Source: an uncultured Prevotella sp.
GTDB lineage: Bacteria > Bacteroidota > Bacteroidia > Bacteroidales > Bacteroidaceae
DNA: 34,248 nucleotides
NCBI GenBank assembly: GCA_937877685.1
Contig: CALFGU010000223.1
Coordinates: 1-34,248, forward strand
Direction: 5' to 3'
A model generated the notes under the pieces. It saw nothing but the letters and a program-made list of their open reading frames with translations, was not told the origin of the DNA and ran no database searches. Below, piece by piece: positions 24,353 through 32,300 of the stretch. Both the position numbers and the translations under genes were made by a program. How positions within the stretch are numbered: position 1 is the stretch's first letter; each line of letters opens with the position of its first letter.

Positions 24353-25018
24353 ATGAATCAGAAATTTACCATACAATCCGAGCGCACCACGGATGGAAGT
24401 CAGACACTTTACATTCCCGAACTTGACGAGCATTATCACTCGGTAAAAGGGGCGGTGACAGAGTCGCTTCACGTTTATGTAGGGTTAGGTTTGCGCCACA
24501 TGATGGAGCAAGCAAATCGTCATGACCCTATACGCGTTTTTGAAGTTGGATTTGGAACGGGCCTTAATGCCTTATTAACGCTCGAGACGGCAATTAAGGA
24601 AGATGTGAACGTGAGTTATAGTTCTTCGGAACTGTATCCGCTTGCTTGGGAAGATGCTCAGACGCTTGCATATGGCGACCCTGAGATGTTTAAAAGGTTA
24701 CATGCACAACCGTGGAATGAAGTTGTTGAACTCCATCCCCGCTTTACACTCCACAAGATGCAGGGCGATGTGCTGGCAATGCAGATACCGGAAGCTGATG
24801 TGGTGTATTTTGACGCATTTGCTCCTGAAAAACAACCCGAATTATGGACGAAGGAATTTTTCCAACGCATCTATGAGGCCATGTCAGAGGGTGGGGTGCT
24901 CACGACTTATTGCGCCAAAGGAGTGGTGCGCAGAATGCTCCAGGAAGTAGGGTTTAACGTAGAGCGCCTTCAGGGTCCTGCGGGAGGAAAACGTGAAGTG
25001 TTGCGAGCAACAAAATAG
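24353..25018 (+). CDS. mnmD: tRNA (5-methylaminomethyl-2-thiouridine)-methyltransferase MnmD
   Basis: This 221-residue protein is a stand-alone version of the methyltransferase half of MnmC. It transfers a methyl group from SAM to complete mnm5s2U34 in the tRNA wobble position. The SAM-binding glycine loop is VFEVGFGTGLNALL (about residues 62-75). The family motif VVYFDAFAPEKQPELW is near residues 150-165, followed by GGVLTTYCAKGVVRRML and GPAGGKREVLRA at the C-terminus. The FAD oxidase half of MnmC is absent, as is normal in Bacteroidetes. A terminator follows, so it is probably monocistronic. Confidence 0.9.
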   Translation: MNQKFTIQSERTTDGSQTLYIPELDEHYHSVKGAVTESLHVYVGLGLRHMMEQANRHDPIRVFEVGFGTGLNALLTLETAIKEDVNVSYSSSELYPLAWEDAQTLAYGDPEMFKRLHAQPWNEVVELHPRFTLHKMQGDVLAMQIPEADVVYFDAFAPEKQPELWTKEFFQRIYEAMSEGGVLTTYCAKGVVRRMLQEVGFNVERLQGPAGGKREVLRATK

Positions 25019-25025
25019 TTTTTTC

Positions 25026-25069
25026 AAGAGTGCTTTGAGTGAAAATTTAACTTCAGAGCACTCTTTTTT
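25026..25069 (+). terminator. Intrinsic terminator after mnmD
   Basis: AAGAGTGCT (25026-25034) pairs with AGCACTCTT (25057-25065) and runs straight into a T-tract. Confidence 0.8.
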
Positions 25070-25127
25070 CTGTTTTATGAAGGTTGTAGTTCAAAAAATG
25101 ATATGGTTTTTCAATTGAAACATATTA

Positions 25128-25144
25128 TTGGCATGCTTTTTGCT
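25128..25144 (+). promoter_or_regulatory. Sigma-54-type (-24/-12) promoter before htpG
   Basis: TTGGCATG-N4-TTGCT matches the RpoN consensus YTGGCACG-N4-TTGCW with a single mismatch. The GG and GC dinucleotides are exactly 12 bases apart. The implied start is about 25155, 27 bases before the htpG ATG. No TAnnTTTG box is seen in this gap. Confidence 0.6.
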
Positions 25145-25181
25145 ATAGATGTTTTAGAGAAAATATTCAAAACTATAAATT

Positions 25182-27236
25182 ATGAAAAAAGGACAGATTG
25201 GAATAACTACCGAGAACATCTTCCCGGTGATTAAGAAATTTTTGTATAGCGACCACGAGATTTTCCTTCGTGAAGTTATCGCAAATGCAGTTGACGCTAC
25301 ACAGAAGTTGAAGACGCTCAGCACTCGCGGAGAAGTGAGTGGCGAACTGGGCGACTTGACAATTCAAGTGAAACTGGATGCCGAGCAGAAGACGCTTACA
25401 ATCAGCGACCGCGGTATTGGTATGACGGCTGAGGAAATTGAAAAATATATCAACCAAATTGCTTTCTCTGGAGCAACTGACTTCCTCGAACGCTATAAGG
25501 ACGATGCCAACGCTATCATTGGTCACTTCGGTCTTGGATTCTACTCAACTTTCATGGTGAGCGAACGTGTTGACATTATCACACGTAGTCATCAGGAAGG
25601 TGCACAAGCCGTGAAGTGGACATGTGATGGTTCGCCCGAATTTGAAATTACAGAGGTGGAAAAGGCAGAGCGCGGTACAGATATCGTGCTTCACATTGCG
25701 GAAGATTGTAAGGAATTCCTTGAAGAGTCAACTATTAGTCGCCTTCTCACAAAGTATTGCCGCTTCTTGGCCGTGCCCGTGGCATTTGGATTTAAGAAAG
25801 AATGGAAGGATGGTAAGCAGGTGGAAACCGAAGAACTCAATGTTGTAAACGACACGACACCGCTCTGGACAAAGACTCCCTCTTCGCTTACGGATGAAGA
25901 TTACAAGAAGTTCTATTCCGACCTTTATCCCATGGCGGATGAACCCCTTTTCTGGATTCACCTTAATGTGGATTATCCTTTCAATCTTACGGGTGTGCTT
26001 TACTTCCCAAAGATTAAGCAAAACATTGACTTGCAACGCAATAAGATTCAGTTGTATTGCAATCAAGTGTTCGTGACTGATCAAGTGGATAACGTAGTGC
26101 CCGAATTCTTGACGCTTCTCCATGGTGTGATTGATTCGCCCGACATTCCCTTGAACGTGAGTCGTAGTTACCTTCAGAGCGATGCTAATGTGAAGAAGAT
26201 TTCTACGTATATCACGAAGAAAGTGGCCGATCGCTTAGCGTCACTTTTCAAAAATAATCGTGAAGACTTCGAACAGAAGTGGAATGACCTTAGTCTCTTC
26301 ATTCATTACGGTATGCTCTCACAACCCGATTTCTATGAGAAGGCGCAGAAGTTTGCACTTTTCACGGATGTTGATGGCAAGCACTACACTTACGAAGAAT
26401 ATAAGGAATTCATCAAGGAAGCACAGACGGACAAGGAAGGCAATCTCATTTACCTCTATGCGAGCAACACAGAACTTCAATATGCTCACATTCAGGCGGC
26501 TCAAGCAAAGGGTTACAACGTGCTCTTGATGGATGGCCAATTGGATTCTCCCATGGTGTCCATGTTGGAACAAAAGTTTGAGAAATCGCGTATCGTTCGT
26601 GTGGATGGTGATGTTATTACTCGCTTGATTCAGAAAGAAGATGCGACTACCGAAACCTTGACTCCCGCGCAAGCAGAGAAACTCTCAACGGCATTTGAGG
26701 TGACACTTCCCAAGATGGATAAGACCGAACTCCGTGTGCAAACCGAAAATCTTGGAGCGGAAGAAGCACCCATCGTTGTAACTCAGAGCGAGTACATGCG
26801 CCGTATGAAGGAAATGGCACTATTCCAGGGTGGCATGAGTTTCTATGGCGAAATGCCTGATATGTATAACGTTGTGCTTAACGCTGACCATGCTCTTGTG
26901 CGCGGAGTGCTTAACGACTTGGACGCAAAAACAACGGCCGAACTTCAACCTATTGAAAACGAACTTCGCGGTCTTAATGCGCGTCTTCAGGTGTTGCAAC
27001 AAGAGCAAAACGGCAAGAAGGCTGAAGAAATCTCTGAAGCAGAGCGCACTGACCTTGAAGAATGTCGTGCGGCAATTGCTGGGGAAGAGGCGAAGAAGAA
27101 GGAGGCTATCACTGCTTTTGCTCAACAAAATCAAGTGATTCCCCAACTTATTGACTTGGCATTGCTTCAGAGCGGACTCCTCAAGGGTGCAGAACTCAAT
27201 CGTTTCATCAAGCGTTCTATTGAGTTAATGAAGTAA
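25182..27236 (+). CDS. htpG: Molecular chaperone HtpG (Hsp90)
   Basis: This 684-residue ATP-dependent chaperone has the GHKL ATPase domain first: FLREVIANAVDATQKL, then DRGIGMTAEEIEKYINQIAF and GHFGLGFYSTFMVSERVDI, the nucleotide-binding and lid motifs. The middle domain contains LYFPKIKQNIDLQRNKIQLY and DSPDIPLNVSRSYLQSDANV, the region with the conserved catalytic-loop Arg. The C-terminal dimerisation domain is divergent and charged, as in other Bacteroidales HtpG proteins, and ends KRSIELMK. Length and order are normal. It is cytosolic and monocistronic. A sigma-54-like promoter lies just upstream; that is unusual for a heat-shock chaperone gene. Confidence 0.95.
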   Translation: MKKGQIGITTENIFPVIKKFLYSDHEIFLREVIANAVDATQKLKTLSTRGEVSGELGDLTIQVKLDAEQKTLTISDRGIGMTAEEIEKYINQIAFSGATDFLERYKDDANAIIGHFGLGFYSTFMVSERVDIITRSHQEGAQAVKWTCDGSPEFEITEVEKAERGTDIVLHIAEDCKEFLEESTISRLLTKYCRFLAVPVAFGFKKEWKDGKQVETEELNVVNDTTPLWTKTPSSLTDEDYKKFYSDLYPMADEPLFWIHLNVDYPFNLTGVLYFPKIKQNIDLQRNKIQLYCNQVFVTDQVDNVVPEFLTLLHGVIDSPDIPLNVSRSYLQSDANVKKISTYITKKVADRLASLFKNNREDFEQKWNDLSLFIHYGMLSQPDFYEKAQKFALFTDVDGKHYTYEEYKEFIKEAQTDKEGNLIYLYASNTELQYAHIQAAQAKGYNVLLMDGQLDSPMVSMLEQKFEKSRIVRVDGDVITRLIQKEDATTETLTPAQAEKLSTAFEVTLPKMDKTELRVQTENLGAEEAPIVVTQSEYMRRMKEMALFQGGMSFYGEMPDMYNVVLNADHALVRGVLNDLDAKTTAELQPIENELRGLNARLQVLQQEQNGKKAEEISEAERTDLEECRAAIAGEEAKKKEAITAFAQQNQVIPQLIDLALLQSGLLKGAELNRFIKRSIELMK

Positions 27237-27316
27237 AAAGAATAGGGAGTTTGCCTTCACATAAAGTATCGCATTCCCATTGATAATTAGAGTTTTACAA
27301 AACTTGTGAATTACAC

Positions 27317-27353
27317 GAATCCCCAGAAGTCAAACTCGTACTTCTGGGGATTC
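27317..27353 (+). terminator. Perfect inverted repeat after htpG (likely terminator)
   Basis: GAATCCCCAGAAGT (27317-27330) pairs perfectly with ACTTCTGGGGATTC (27340-27353), loop of 9 bases. The T-tract is missing, so termination may be weak. Confidence 0.6.
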
Positions 27354-27420
27354 ATGTATCATGGCATAGCGAAAGTTTATAAAAAGAGCAAGCAAGAGGT
27401 TTATGATGAAAAATTATTGT

Positions 27421-27428
27421 TACTTTTG
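27421..27428 (+). promoter_or_regulatory. Candidate -7 box for metH
   Basis: TACTTTTG matches TAnnTTTG, 36 bases before the ATG at 27465. No B12-riboswitch hallmark was recognised in this 228-base gap. Confidence 0.45.
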
Positions 27429-27464
27429 CTGAAAGGTTATTAGATATTACATCACATAGAAATA

Positions 27465-30143
27465 ATGAATAAGAGCAGAAGAACAAGTTTTCAATCAGCC
27501 CTTAATGAACGCTTACTATTACTTGACGGCGGAATGGGCACTATGTTACAACGTCAAGGAACTTTTCATGGACCTGCGGAACTACTCAATATTGATGCTC
27601 CCGAACGTGTTGCAAGTATTCATCGTGCTTATCTTGAAGCAGGGGCAGATGTGATTACTACAAATACATTTTCGGCAAATCCCGTTGCGCTTGCTGATTA
27701 TGGTTGCTCGGAGCGTGCTGAGGAATTGGCGTATGCTGGTGCTCGGTTGGCACGCAATGTAGTTGATACATTCTCAAGAGACGGTAAGCAACGTTTTGTT
27801 GCTGGAAGCATGGGACCCACCAACCGAAGTTTGACGCTTGATGCAGAAGACGTGCGCCTAAGTTTTGAACAAATGGCGAATGCCTACTATGAACAAGCAC
27901 ATGGTTTGATTCGCGGAGGCGTTGATGTATTGCTGATAGAAACAATTTTTGACGTTATGAATGCGAAGGCGGCCGTGACAGGTGCACGTCGCGCTATGGA
28001 GTCTTTAAGTGTTAAGGGGAGTGTAGATTTATGGTTGAGTCTTACACTTGCCGATGCTGAGGGACGCATGCTCACGGGATTGGCGTTAAAGGACTTTATT
28101 TCAGCAATGGCTTATGCACACCCCGCGGTGATGACGTTGAATTGCGGTTTTGGTCCTAAGGCGTTGTTACCTCATGTAGCGCGTTTGGGAGCATTGTGTC
28201 ATTGTGCTTTTGGGGTCTATCCAAATGCTGGACTCCCTGATGCTTCAGGTGCTTATACATTAAGTCCGCGTGATTTTGTTGAAGAATTGCGCCCTATGTT
28301 GGAAAAGGGGGACGTGAGCATTGTAGGGGGATGTTGCGGAACGACGGATGCACATATTCGTGCGCTTCATGAGGAAAGGGGAATGGTTAATGGTGAACGG
28401 TTAACGGTGAAGGATGAAGGGGCGGAGTGCATTGCTATTGCTCAAAAAAGTGCTTCATTGCTACTTATTGGTGAGCGTTGTAATGTGGCAGGCTCACGCA
28501 TGTTTAAGACGATGATTGAGGAGAAGCGCTATGCAGATGCCGTAGCGTTAGCCGTGAAGCAAATGGAGAACGGCGCATGGGGAATTGACGTGAACGTTGA
28601 TGCTCCGATGTTGGATGCTCCATCGGAAATGAGGTTGGTGCTTAATGCTTTCATGGGTGAAGCAAGGTTGACGGGTGTGCCCATTATGATTGACTCCTCC
28701 AGTTGGGAGGTGGTGGCACAGGCATTGTCTCGCGTTTCGGGTAAGGCAATCGTCAATTCACTTACGCTCAAAGATGGTGAGGAAGCATTTTTGCGGAAAG
28801 CACGTGTTGTGGCAGATTATGGCGCTGGACTTGTTGTAATGGCGGCAGATGAACAAGGGCAAGCCACTACTTATGAACGCCGTATGGAAATTTGTGAGCG
28901 TGCTTACACTTTGTTGCGAGAGCAATTGGATTTTCCTGCTGAAGATATTATTTTTGACCCTAACGTGTTGGCCATCTGTACGGGAGTGCCTGAGCACATG
29001 GCGTATGCCAAAGACTTATTGCGCACTATTAACGAATTGCGTCAACACTTCCCCGAATCTCACATTATTGGCGGATTGAGCAACTTGTCATTTGCCTTTC
29101 GTGGATGCGAACCCATGAGGCGTGCGCTTCATAGTGTGTTTCTTCATCATGCAAGGCAAAGAGGCTTGGATATGGTGATTTTGAGTCCTGCCGCACTAAC
29201 GGATTATGAGGCGATTCCTCAAGATTTGCGCACGCTATTGGAAGATGCCGTGGTGAACGGCACAGACGTCACTCAAGAACTGATGGAGCGTAGTCAGCAA
29301 ATGAGAGTTCAGAGTCATGCTCCCGTAGTGAAGCGGGAGGAACAACGTGAGGTTGCTCCTGAAGAGCGACTTCAAAACGCCGTGCTCCGTGGGGGAAGTG
29401 CAACTTTGGAATCAGACGTAGCAATCTTGCTTGAAACCACCCCTCCGCTTGACATTATTGCCATTTATTTGATGAAGGCAATGGAGCGGGTAGGGGACTT
29501 GTTTGGACGTGGCGAAATGTTCTTGCCCCAAGTGATTCGTGCGGCAGAGGTAATGAGTAAGGTCGTAACATTGTTGCAACCTCACCTTGAGCAATCTGCT
29601 TCTCACGTCTCCGAACCTATGCGCCACACCGCCGTTCTCGCTACGGTTAAGGGTGATGTTCACGACATTGGTAAAAACATTTGCGCCACATTGTTGCGTT
29701 GTAATGGATTTGAGGTAATTGACCTTGGAGTGATGGTTGAGGCGGATGTGATTGTGAAAACGGTTGAAGAGGTGAAACCTGATTTTGTCGGACTTAGCGG
29801 ACTCATAACTCCCTCGTTGGGAGAAATGCAATGTGTCGTTGAGGCGCTTCACCGCTTGGAAATCCCGACTCCCATACTCATTGGTGGGGCAACAACCTCT
29901 GCCGAACATACGGCGTCTCATCTTGCTCCTCACACCGATGCTCCTGTGTTATGGACGTCTGATGCTTCACAACTTGTGTTGCTTGCCAAGAAACTTTATG
30001 TGGAAAATGAGGGGCGGAAAATCTTGTCGCCTTATGTTTCACAATTACAATCTGAGCAAGAAACGTTGCGGGCATCATTAACGCCAAGCGGTTCGTTATC
30101 ACCGCTTCAGGAAGTCAGAGACAAGAAGGTGGAACTGTATTGA
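27465..30143 (+). CDS. metH: Cobalamin-dependent methionine synthase, lacking the activation domain
   Basis: This 892-residue protein transfers a methyl group from methyltetrahydrofolate through cobalamin to homocysteine. The homocysteine-methyltransferase domain (about 10-300) has zinc ligands at Cys227 (LNCGFGP) and Cys290/Cys291 (GGCCGTT). The pterin-binding domain (about 322-590) includes LLIGERCNVAGSRMFKTMIE and IMIDSSSWEV. The cap domain (about 620-720) and the B12 domain (GDVHDIGKN, His733 as lower axial ligand; ILIGGATTSAEHTA) follow. It ends after the B12 domain: the SAM/flavodoxin reactivation domain of full-length MetH (about 1,230 residues in E. coli) is absent. The linker at residues 307-319 (MVNGERLTVKDEG) is encoded by an intergenic-type repeat. 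Reactivation must come from another protein. Confidence 0.93.
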   Translation: MNKSRRTSFQSALNERLLLLDGGMGTMLQRQGTFHGPAELLNIDAPERVASIHRAYLEAGADVITTNTFSANPVALADYGCSERAEELAYAGARLARNVVDTFSRDGKQRFVAGSMGPTNRSLTLDAEDVRLSFEQMANAYYEQAHGLIRGGVDVLLIETIFDVMNAKAAVTGARRAMESLSVKGSVDLWLSLTLADAEGRMLTGLALKDFISAMAYAHPAVMTLNCGFGPKALLPHVARLGALCHCAFGVYPNAGLPDASGAYTLSPRDFVEELRPMLEKGDVSIVGGCCGTTDAHIRALHEERGMVNGERLTVKDEGAECIAIAQKSASLLLIGERCNVAGSRMFKTMIEEKRYADAVALAVKQMENGAWGIDVNVDAPMLDAPSEMRLVLNAFMGEARLTGVPIMIDSSSWEVVAQALSRVSGKAIVNSLTLKDGEEAFLRKARVVADYGAGLVVMAADEQGQATTYERRMEICERAYTLLREQLDFPAEDIIFDPNVLAICTGVPEHMAYAKDLLRTINELRQHFPESHIIGGLSNLSFAFRGCEPMRRALHSVFLHHARQRGLDMVILSPAALTDYEAIPQDLRTLLEDAVVNGTDVTQELMERSQQMRVQSHAPVVKREEQREVAPEERLQNAVLRGGSATLESDVAILLETTPPLDIIAIYLMKAMERVGDLFGRGEMFLPQVIRAAEVMSKVVTLLQPHLEQSASHVSEPMRHTAVLATVKGDVHDIGKNICATLLRCNGFEVIDLGVMVEADVIVKTVEEVKPDFVGLSGLITPSLGEMQCVVEALHRLEIPTPILIGGATTSAEHTASHLAPHTDAPVLWTSDASQLVLLAKKLYVENEGRKILSPYVSQLQSEQETLRASLTPSGSLSPLQEVRDKKVELY
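28383..28413 (+). repeat. GTTAACGGTGAAGG-type repeat inside metH
   Basis: The bases read as two iterations, TTAATGGTGAACGG then TTAACGGTGAAGG, the same motif as the intergenic repeats at 1196-1275. They stay in frame and encode MVNGERLTVK in the linker between the homocysteine and pterin domains. Confidence 0.7.
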
Positions 30144-30180
30144 GGTTCTGAGGTTCTGAAGTTCTGAAGTTCTGAAGTTG
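30142..30180. repeat. GTTCTGAAG iterated repeat after metH
   Basis: Five near-identical 9-base units (GAGGTTCTG, then AAGTTCTG repeats) start at the metH stop codon. The same unit occurs at 23174-23205. Confidence 0.75.
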
Positions 30181-30221
30181 CATCATTCTTGAAGAGGGTG
30201 CCTTCTTAACAAAATATTTGT

Positions 30222-30229
30222 TAATTTTG
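30222..30229 (+). promoter_or_regulatory. Candidate -7 box for the GH5-like/oxidoreductase pair
   Basis: TAATTTTG matches TAnnTTTG, 23 bases before the ATG at 30252. Confidence 0.45.
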
Positions 30230-30251
30230 CGGTGAAGAAAATCAATATACG

Positions 30252-31133
30252 ATGTTCATGAACAAATTGTTGCTTTATCTCCTGTTGTTGCTCCTCCCCG
30301 TGAAGGGGCTTTCATTTGTTGTGGTGAAAGACGGGCAATTATATGCCGACGGAAAGCCATGGCGTGCGGTGGGAGTGAATCTGTTGGGCGACGTTAGTGA
30401 TAGGCATGTCTTTCATGATGTAGCCCGCTTCGGATGGAATAGCGTTCGCGTTGCTCCACGCTCCGTGAAGCAACTCTCTCTGTTCGTAAAGTGGGCCAAG
30501 CGTGAGGGGTTGAAACTCTGTGTTGTTGTGGCAGATGATAGTTGGCAGGCAAAGGAACTTTCCTCCTTTCGCAAGAAGAAAGAAATTTGGGCATGGGAAG
30601 TGACGAGTGTGTCAATGGCAGAAAGGGTGAAAACTGCTTGTCCGAATCATCTCGTAAGTTTAGGGTCCGACCCGCTTCTTGTCAATCTCCAACGCTATGC
30701 CGATGACGCTCTTTTCTGCCGTCACGTAGATTTTCTTTCCGTCGCTTTGCTCCCCATTGAGCGCCAGTGGGTGGCACCCACGAACTTGTATTTGGGGCTC
30801 CGCAATGCCTATGTGAAAACTGAAGAGATGACACACACATTGGTTCAGCGCATGCGTTTGCATTCAAAACCGATTGTGGTTGCCTCATGCTCTTATCCGC
30901 GTGACAAGGGTTTTCGTCTCCCGGAGAGTTCCACGTCCTTGCGCGATAGTTACTTCCATTTTGTGCTCCATTACACTTTAGCGAACCATGACGCCCCCCT
31001 TTTCGGAGGCATCTATTTTCAAGAATGGAAAGCATTGCCCATTGCGGGGGACGACGGTTCCCGCCCGACGTCATTCTCCATTTATCCGAATGACACAACA
31101 ACGCAACAACTCGTTATCAAATATTCAAGATGA
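30252..31133 (+). CDS. Secreted GH5 mannanase-like protein without catalytic glutamates (predicted pseudoenzyme)
   Basis: This 293-residue protein has a signal peptide (about 1-21). It follows the clan-A GH5 mannanase layout: QLYADGKPWRAVGVNL, FGWNSVRV, IWAWEV (residues 112-117), PNHLVSLGSDP, VDFLSVALLP, then KPIVVASCSYPRDKGF (206-221) and GGIYFQEW. In active members IWAWEL is followed by the acid/base Asn-Glu-Pro and the KPIVV strand leads to the nucleophile Glu before xGYPRD. Here the NEP segment is deleted (IWAWEVTSVSMAERVKT) and the nucleophile position is Ser/Cys (ASCSYPRD). It is shorter than typical mannanases. I infer a non-catalytic carbohydrate-binding or structural role. An ATG at 30258 is an alternative start. 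It overlaps the next gene by 4 bases. Confidence 0.7.
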   Translation: MFMNKLLLYLLLLLLPVKGLSFVVVKDGQLYADGKPWRAVGVNLLGDVSDRHVFHDVARFGWNSVRVAPRSVKQLSLFVKWAKREGLKLCVVVADDSWQAKELSSFRKKKEIWAWEVTSVSMAERVKTACPNHLVSLGSDPLLVNLQRYADDALFCRHVDFLSVALLPIERQWVAPTNLYLGLRNAYVKTEEMTHTLVQRMRLHSKPIVVASCSYPRDKGFRLPESSTSLRDSYFHFVLHYTLANHDAPLFGGIYFQEWKALPIAGDDGSRPTSFSIYPNDTTTQQLVIKYSR

Positions 31134-32110
31134 AAGAAATTAAATGGGGCTTTATCGGTTGTGGAGAAGTGACCGAAAAGAAAAGTGGTCCCGCATTCTC
31201 GCTAATAGAGGGGTCAAGTGTAGTGGCCGTCATGAGCAGAAGCGCCGAAAAAGCGCGCTCTTACGCTCAGCGTCATGGCATCAAGCATTGGTACACCGAC
31301 CCACAGGCATTGCTTGACGACCCTGAAGTCAACGCCATCTATATCGCTACTCCGCCGTCCACTCATGCCACCTTTGCTATAATGGCGATGAAGGCGGGCA
31401 AACCCGTTTATGTTGAGAAACCCATGGCGGCCAATTACGAAGATTGTTGCCGCATCAATCGCATTTCCCATACAACGGGCATGCCCTGCTTTGTGGCATA
31501 TTACCGCCGTTATTTGGATTATTTTAATCGTGTCAAGCAACTCATTTTCGCGGGTGAAATAGGCAACGTTGTAAATGTGCAAATCCGCTTTGCTGTGCCC
31601 CCGCGCGACCTTGATTACAATTCTCAAAATCTCCCTTGGCGCGTTCAGGCAGACATTGCGGGCGGTGGTTATTTCTACGACCTTGCGCCCCATCAGATTG
31701 ACCTGCTCCAGGAAATGTTCGGCCCTATTATTGAAGCCGAGGGTTACACGGCCAATCGTGGCGGTCTTTATGAAACGGAAGATACCGTCAGCGCCTGTTT
31801 CCGATTTGCCAACGGAGTGCCAGGTTCAGGTAGTTGGTGCTTTGTGGGGCATGAATCAGCCAAAGAAGACAGCATCCAAATCATCGGCGACAAAGGGTCC
31901 GTGAGTTTCTCCGTCTTCACTTACGCCCCCATTAGTCTCCACACCGAACGCGGGCACGAATTCATCCGAGTTGACAACCCGCCTTACGTCCAACTCCCCC
32001 TTATCAAAAACGTAGTCGAGCACCTTCAGGGAACCGCCATCTGCACCTGCGATTGCGTTAGCGCAACGTCCGTCAATTGGGTGGTAGATAGAATTCTTGG
32101 AAAAGTGTAA
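31130..32110 (+). CDS. Gfo/Idh/MocA family NAD(P)-dependent oxidoreductase
   Basis: This 326-residue protein has an N-terminal Rossmann fold (WGFIGCGEVTEKKSGPAF; the loop is GxGxxx rather than the usual GxGxxG) and the family EKPMA motif at residues 96-100, whose Lys lies at the active site. The C-terminal alpha/beta domain includes GGGYFYDLAPHQIDLLQEMF with the expected His in the substrate pocket, and EDTVSACFRFANG. Members oxidise or reduce sugars and sugar derivatives. Its ATG overlaps the stop of the GH5-like gene (ATGA), so the two are translationally coupled and may act on the same sugar. No signal peptide, so it is cytoplasmic. The substrate cannot be assigned. Confidence 0.9.
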   Translation: MKEIKWGFIGCGEVTEKKSGPAFSLIEGSSVVAVMSRSAEKARSYAQRHGIKHWYTDPQALLDDPEVNAIYIATPPSTHATFAIMAMKAGKPVYVEKPMAANYEDCCRINRISHTTGMPCFVAYYRRYLDYFNRVKQLIFAGEIGNVVNVQIRFAVPPRDLDYNSQNLPWRVQADIAGGGYFYDLAPHQIDLLQEMFGPIIEAEGYTANRGGLYETEDTVSACFRFANGVPGSGSWCFVGHESAKEDSIQIIGDKGSVSFSVFTYAPISLHTERGHEFIRVDNPPYVQLPLIKNVVEHLQGTAICTCDCVSATSVNWVVDRILGKV

Positions 32111-32300
32111 TTAGAAAGGAGAAAGGAGAAATGAGAAAGGAGAAAAACCATGCGGGACATACTCCGGTAGGCACTCCTCACTTCTCACTCCTCACTTCTC
32201 ACTTCTCACTCTAAATACACCCCGCATGGCATACTCCTCACTTCTCTCTCCTCATAACCTCAGCTTTCTTCCTCCTTTCAACGTTCAACGTTCCTCTCTC
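32111..32300. repeat. Polypurine/polypyrimidine repeat with CCATGCGGG inverted repeat before the DUF4421 gene
   Basis: The left side iterates GAAAGGAGAAA; the right side iterates CTCACTTCTCACTCCT, so the arms are roughly complementary. CCATGCGGG (32148-32156) and CCCGCATGG (32221-32229) form a perfect inverted repeat inside, each followed by ACATACTCC or CATACTCC. A TCAACGTTCAACGTTCC pair precedes the ATG at 32301. Confidence 0.65.

Noticed and set aside
27237..27464. Cobalamin riboswitch upstream of metH
   Set aside because: No B12-box-like conserved element was recognisable; only a terminator-like hairpin and a -7 box were seen.
29412..29933. 173-codon minus-strand frame within metH
   Set aside because: Antisense shadow of the B12-domain coding sequence.
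32226..32300. Upstream ATG of the DUF4421 gene
   Set aside because: The 25 extra codons are repeat DNA and would place residues before a clear signal peptide.
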